Source: Hahella sp. HNIBRBA332 (GTDB lineage Bacteria > Pseudomonadota > Gammaproteobacteria > Pseudomonadales > Oleiphilaceae). From it: a DNA stretch of 64,000 nt. The position numbers were made by a program, and so were the translations under genes. The notes beneath the pieces are model-generated. The model made no database searches. It saw only the letters and a program-made list of their open reading frames with translations, and was not told the DNA's origin. The DNA lies in NCBI RefSeq assembly GCF_030719035.1, contig NZ_CP132203.1, positions 7,100,810 to 7,164,809 of the forward strand, given 5' to 3'. This document shows, one piece after another, positions 60,766 through 64,000 of the stretch (position 1 is its first letter; every line of letters starts with the position of its first letter).

Positions 60766-62008
60766 CAGGCAAATCGCACTATGTGGCTACAAAGTAGCCA
60801 GGCCCGATAGCACTTTTTTTAAGTAACCATGATCCCAGCCTGCTCGTAGCCTCTTAGTTTTTATACCTCCTTTGTCCGTCTTCTCATTCTTCAGTAAATT
60901 CAACGCCATATGTCTCAACACCGCTAAATTCTCCGCGCTGTGTCCCATGCGATGCCGCGAGTCATCCTCTTTAAACGCTACATCCAGCACCCAATGCAGT
61001 TTGTTCTCTATGTGCCAGTGCTTTCGCGTCGCATTCAGGAAATATCTCGCATCGCCTTCTCGACTCGAAATATACAAGCGGCGCTCCAGCGTTCTTTGTC
61101 CTGACTCCATTCGCTCTGTTTCTACGACGATGAAACTCTTCAGGTCTTGCCAGCGACTTTGTTGCTTTTCCAGACCCTCCAGATTCGTTGAAACGCGGCA
61201 GCGCCGCTTCTCATCCTCAACGCGCCCTGGTTCGCATACAAAGTCGACAAAATCCTCGCCGAAGCCTTTAGCCTCAGCGTCCACGTACCGGTCGTGAATC
61301 TCATCGTGTAATGAGGCCTGATTTTCCTTCACACCCACTAAATAGTCTGCTTCCGCGTGACGGATATGCTTCACGATCTCCCGCTGGCATCCCATCGCGT
61401 CCAAGGTGACGAGACTTCCTTTTAATGACAATGCCTTCAACAGTTTAGGAATAGCAGTGATCTCATTGGACTTCTCCTGAGTTTTCACCTGTCCCAACAC
61501 CAGTTCGTTCGCTGTCGACCAGGCGCTAACCATATGAATGGCGGGTTTGGAAGAGGATCGGTCGTATGAGCGCCGTAACGTTTTGCCGTCTATTGCGATC
61601 TGATCATCTGGAATCTGCTCCGCCAGCGTCGAAGCCCAGGATAGAAAGCTTGTCTCTAGCGCCTCGGGATCTAACTTCGCAAAGATGTTGTTGAAGGTGT
61701 CGTGGGAGGGAATGCCGTTGGGCAGCTCCAGAAAAGACTCAAACCACTCTTTTTTAGCGTCGCCAAACCGAGTGATGGTAACCCAATCGTCAGCCCCACA
61801 GATGATCCCGCAGAGCGCGATGGTGAGAACATCATAGAAATTATGCCGCATATTGAGCGTCTCTCGACGAGGATCAGAAAGGCTGGAGAAATGGTGTTTA
61901 ACGCCGTCAATTAAAGAAGAGCCCATAACAGTCCTTATTAGGGGAGAAAAAGAGGCGTACTCTATGAATTTACTGCCTACTATTCAACCACATAGTGCGA
62001 TTTGCCTG
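60766..62008 (-). mobile_element. ISAs1-family insertion sequence, copy 2 (1243 bp)
   Basis: Same length and the same 21-bp inverted repeats as the copy at 11679-12921. It is flanked by the direct repeat ATCCTCCGGG at 60756-60765 and 62009-62018. Same orientation as copy 1. Confidence 0.95.
60787..61926 (-). CDS. ISAs1-family DDE transposase (copy 2)
   Basis: 379 aa, identical to the copy-1 enzyme except for Thr instead of Ile at residue 92 (one base). The DDE residues are intact, so both copies should be active. Confidence 0.95.
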   Translation of the reverse strand: MGSSLIDGVKHHFSSLSDPRRETLNMRHNFYDVLTIALCGIICGADDWVTITRFGDAKKEWFESFLELPNGIPSHDTFNNIFAKLDPEALETSFLSWASTLAEQIPDDQIAIDGKTLRRSYDRSSSKPAIHMVSAWSTANELVLGQVKTQEKSNEITAIPKLLKALSLKGSLVTLDAMGCQREIVKHIRHAEADYLVGVKENQASLHDEIHDRYVDAEAKGFGEDFVDFVCEPGRVEDEKRRCRVSTNLEGLEKQQSRWQDLKSFIVVETERMESGQRTLERRLYISSREGDARYFLNATRKHWHIENKLHWVLDVAFKEDDSRHRMGHSAENLAVLRHMALNLLKNEKTDKGGIKTKRLRAGWDHGYLKKVLSGLATL

Positions 62009-62130
62009 ATCCTCCGGGGTATACACAATCCAGACGGTAAACTACAGTCCGAATGCAAAGTTATCAGTAATATTACATCGTTTTATTAAACTTTAGTCCG
62101 AACAAACAGCATATCTAAAAGGTTAAACCA

Positions 62131-62442
62131 TTGGCTGCCACTTTGAATGTACTCCAACAGCTTGAGAGCCTTGGCTCTGACTTAAGCAAACCCATGGTAA
62201 TCGACTTCTTCATTGCCCTTCGTTCTGAGACTGATGGTGAGAAGATTAGAAGCGAAGTGGAGTCGTTGGGGTTTAGTTTCAGTGTGGAGCTAGACGCTGA
62301 AAGTAAGGAATGGACAGGATATTGCTCCATCAAAGTTGTACCCAGCCACGAGGCTATTTCAATGCTTGAAAGGAAGCTCCATGACATAGCAAGTAAAGTC
62401 GGCGGTAAGGGGGATGGCTTTGGGTCGTATGGTAATGGTTAA
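62131..62442 (+). CDS. RraB/DUF695-like small protein
   Basis: About 103 aa from a TTG start (62131) with AAAAGG upstream. KPMVIDFFIALRSETDGEKI, RSEVESLGFSFSVELDAESK, then WTGYCSIKVVPSHEAISMLE and GKGDGFGSYGNG. The DGFGSYGN ending and FFIALRSE start are those of the RraB ferredoxin-like domain, which also occurs as an immunity fold. The immunity setting favours the latter role. Confidence 0.7.
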   Translation: MAATLNVLQQLESLGSDLSKPMVIDFFIALRSETDGEKIRSEVESLGFSFSVELDAESKEWTGYCSIKVVPSHEAISMLERKLHDIASKVGGKGDGFGSYGNG

Positions 62443-62453
62443 GGTGTTTGGAT

Positions 62454-62903
62454 ATGGATGACAGCGAAATAAACTTGCTATTGGATCGACTGGATGGTTC
62501 TGGCTCGGACAGGGAGATGGAAGCTGCTAGCAAGTTACGCGTGGGTGTTCCTGACTTGCCCAAGTATCTATTGCAGCGTTACCGCATCTCAAGAAAGTGG
62601 CGGCCACGCGGCTCCTGTGTTTACCGTGCCATGAGGTATGCGAAAGAAAGTAAAGACGCTTTCGTATTAGGCTTGGAGGCGCTATTCGACCGTTCGCGCA
62701 TAGTGAGGCACAGTGCATGTATGCTCCTGGCTTATTCATTGAATCCCGATGCCCTGGATGCTCTATCCCAGCTTGCGGAAACTTCTCAAGATACGAGCAC
62801 AGTGGAGGATGCCAAGGCGGCAATAGACGCCATAAAAAACAGGAATCACAATTACTTTGTTGATAGGGAGCACTCTGGCAAGATAACTCTAAACATCTGC
62901 TAA
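62454..62903 (+). CDS. HEAT-repeat-like protein (immunity-type)
   Basis: About 149 aa from the ATG at 62454, with AAGGTG 7 nt upstream; a TTG 6 nt earlier is weaker. A helical solenoid with FVLGLEALFDRSRIVRHSAC, MLLAYSLNPDALDALSQLAE and TVEDAKAAIDAIKNR looks like HEAT repeats. Such proteins are frequent among immunity genes. Last of the series. Confidence 0.6.
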   Translation: MDDSEINLLLDRLDGSGSDREMEAASKLRVGVPDLPKYLLQRYRISRKWRPRGSCVYRAMRYAKESKDAFVLGLEALFDRSRIVRHSACMLLAYSLNPDALDALSQLAETSQDTSTVEDAKAAIDAIKNRNHNYFVDREHSGKITLNIC

Positions 62904-63035
62904 CCCATTTTGTCGCGAGGATAAAGTCCTGAAACTCAAAATAATTCAATTATGATTCCAGGCCCGCTACGCATATGCATATACTGATGCATGGTTTTTC
63001 GTGATTGAAGTAGTTTTAGATAGGTTTAAAGGCAG

Positions 63036-63083
63036 ATATAACGGTCTGGCAGCTGGCCTGACAAGCTGTGGGCTGCGTTATAT
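63036..63083. repeat. 48-bp imperfect palindrome (attC-like candidate)
   Basis: Outer arms ATATAACG and CGTTATAT are perfect. The inner part contains short CAGC/GCTG pairs. The form recalls integron attC sites, but it is short and lone. It lies 15 bp before the membrane protein gene. Confidence 0.3.
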
Positions 63084-63097
63084 GACATTGTGGGAAA

Positions 63098-63475
63098 ATG
63101 ATGAGAAGCATAAACAAAGAAAAAGAGCCTGACTTATATTCGAGATGGTATATTTATTATCCATTCAACATCATCTTGCTTGGACTTTCTATTCTATTTT
63201 TAGGCATGTCGTATAGCAAGTATAAACCTAGTTCTGGCTTTGCCTTATTATTAATTAACACCTACGTTGATTGGGTTCTCGTGGCAGTTTTTTCTCTGGC
63301 AATTATTATTCGCCTCATTACAGATTTTTGGCGATTTAAGGTTTTTAGGTACATTCTTTCATTGGTGATTGTTGTGACAGCAATGGTTGCATCAGCGCTT
63401 TTTATTGTGTCATTACCAACAAATATTGTAATAATTTTGGCTGCTTTAATTGTGGCGTTTTCAGTAAGCAGATAA
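63098..63475 (+). CDS. small membrane protein, 125 aa
   Basis: Three to four transmembrane helices: YPFNIILLGLSILFLGMSY, WVLVAVFSLAIIIRLIT, YILSLVIVVTAMVASALFIV and TNIVIILAALIVAF. The short basic N-terminus points to an in-cytoplasm start. No family recognised. Confidence 0.6.
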   Translation: MMRSINKEKEPDLYSRWYIYYPFNIILLGLSILFLGMSYSKYKPSSGFALLLINTYVDWVLVAVFSLAIIIRLITDFWRFKVFRYILSLVIVVTAMVASALFIVSLPTNIVIILAALIVAFSVSR

Positions 63476-63633
63476 TTTACGCCGTTTTTTCTTAGTGACG
63501 AACCTGTATATGGAGGGTTGCGTAAACTATCGACTATCTTTCTTTCAATCAGATAGTGTGATTTTCCGCGCCCTATTTTAGATTGGGGAGAGGTGTATGG
63601 GCAGCGCTAAGGGCCGCACTGTTTGCGTTCCAG

Positions 63634-64000
63634 CTATTCCACGATCAACCAGCAAAAACCGCCGCCATAGCCAATCGCCTTTCTCCAGTCACCCTTGTAG
63701 CCGCTGAACGCCTGACTCAACGCGGTGGCCTTCGACTCGGCCTCCTCGAGCACCGCCGCAGTCCTCAAACGGGGGCGTCCTGCCTCCCAGGCTTCGTACA
63801 ACCGTCGCACGATTCGTTGTTGCGTCACGCCGGTGAAGACGAAATCCTCGCCGTTGACACGGAGCTCCCCGCCGTCGTCAGAGCAATACACCGGTGTTTT
63901 GCGCCCAGTTTGCGGCGGAGCCGCGCCCAGCAACTCCGCGATAAGTCGTTTGTCGATATCCGTGACGACCGGCCGCCCCGTCGAAACCAGTGAAGCCAGC
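63634..64000 (-). CDS. unknown protein, C-terminal part (runs off right edge)
   Basis: The minus-strand frame is open to the window edge: visible residues begin LASLVSTGRPVVTDIDKRLI, then FVFTGVTQQRIVRRLYEAWE and end GGGFCWLIVE. The TTG inside the frame at 63931 is not its start. The GVTQQRIVRRLYEAWEAG segment looks like a winged-helix unit. GC content is high again, like the prophage. I do not know the family. Confidence 0.5.
   Translation of the reverse strand, partial: LASLVSTGRPVVTDIDKRLIAELLGAAPPQTGRKTPVYCSDDGGELRVNGEDFVFTGVTQQRIVRRLYEAWEAGRPRLRTAAVLEEAESKATALSQAFSGYKGDWRKAIGYGGGFCWLIVE

Larger units (their letters stand above)
60361..62096 (+). pseudogene. Imm21-like immunity gene interrupted by the IS
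   Basis: Starts MNWISSEGGPLILVVRKSL; DYERACAVCDYAGTIRVGNS, then EAVVLGDEPCQTAIY is the Imm21-type pattern. At codon 135 (Gly, 60763-60765) the IS begins. Removing the IS and one 10-bp target duplication restores the frame at 62019, which reads VYTIQTVNYSPNAKLSVILH then RFIKL and stops at 62094-62096. The rebuilt protein is 160 aa with a normal Imm21-like C-terminus, so the break is recent and clean. Confidence 0.85.

Noticed and set aside
58066..63475. Chromosomal integron cassette array
   Set aside because: Only one doubtful attC-like palindrome was found, gaps between the other genes show none, and there is no integrase.
1..64000. tRNA or rRNA genes
   Set aside because: No cloverleaf with a GTTCGA-type arm and acceptor pair was noticed on either strand, and no rRNA sequence. 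The boxA in the leader is not part of an rRNA operon.

Overview
The window looks like an accessory-rich stretch of a gammaproteobacterial chromosome, probably Hahella-like or a related oceanospirillalean. This rests on gene style and family resemblance, not on a marker gene. Almost everything in it is mobile or defence-related.

1-8.5 kb: a minus-strand excisionase-like HTH gene and the start of a large SNF2/PLD-type helicase run off the left edge. A multi-recombinase mobile element follows. It holds a tyrosine recombinase, two large recombinase-module proteins and a coiled-coil accessory protein. One of the large proteins is split by a single in-frame TGA. The element ends inside a type I restriction methyltransferase gene (hsdM), truncated right after DPCCG. 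8.5-9.2 kb is scar tissue: a frameshifted HTH/nucleotidyltransferase remnant and an internally deleted IS3-like element.

9.4-21.5 kb: a complete but rearranged type I-F CRISPR-Cas locus. A 36-repeat array (28-bp repeats, 32-bp spacers) is read on the minus strand from a leader with a boxA-like antitermination site. An ISAs1-family IS sits between that leader and cas1, with the cas1 stop codon inside its 10-bp target duplication. csy1-csy2-csy3-csy4-cas1 run on the minus strand. A WYL-domain regulator and cas2-3 run divergently from a 56-bp intergenic region. A 527-aa protein of unknown function follows (21.9-23.5 kb).

23.6-57.9 kb: a siphovirus-type prophage read on the minus strand. It has a lambda-type head module (terminase small and large, gpW, portal, S49 protease, gpD, gpE major capsid) and a tail module resembling those of GTA-like phages. 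The early block holds an HTH protein, a Sak4-like ATPase, a probable ssDNA-binding protein, P63C and PD-(D/E)XK proteins, a D5 primase-helicase and a RuvC-like resolvase. An Nmad2 protein and a ParB-methyltransferase fusion suggest DNA modification. A plus-strand island of small moron genes (45.5-47.7 kb) shares a repeated promoter-like motif. Six helically phased GGTTAGGAG-type repeats lie at the right end. I see no integrase, CI-type repressor or classical endolysin.

58-63.5 kb: an AT-rich plus-strand run of immunity-type genes with no toxin visible: an unknown protein, a SMI1/KNR4-like protein, two SUFU-domain proteins, an Imm21-like gene broken by a second copy of the same ISAs1-family IS, an RraB/DUF695-like protein and a HEAT-like protein. 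A small membrane protein follows, and a partial minus-strand gene runs off the right edge. The two IS copies are direct repeats about 48 kb apart, so the CRISPR-Cas operon and prophage between them could be lost by homologous recombination.
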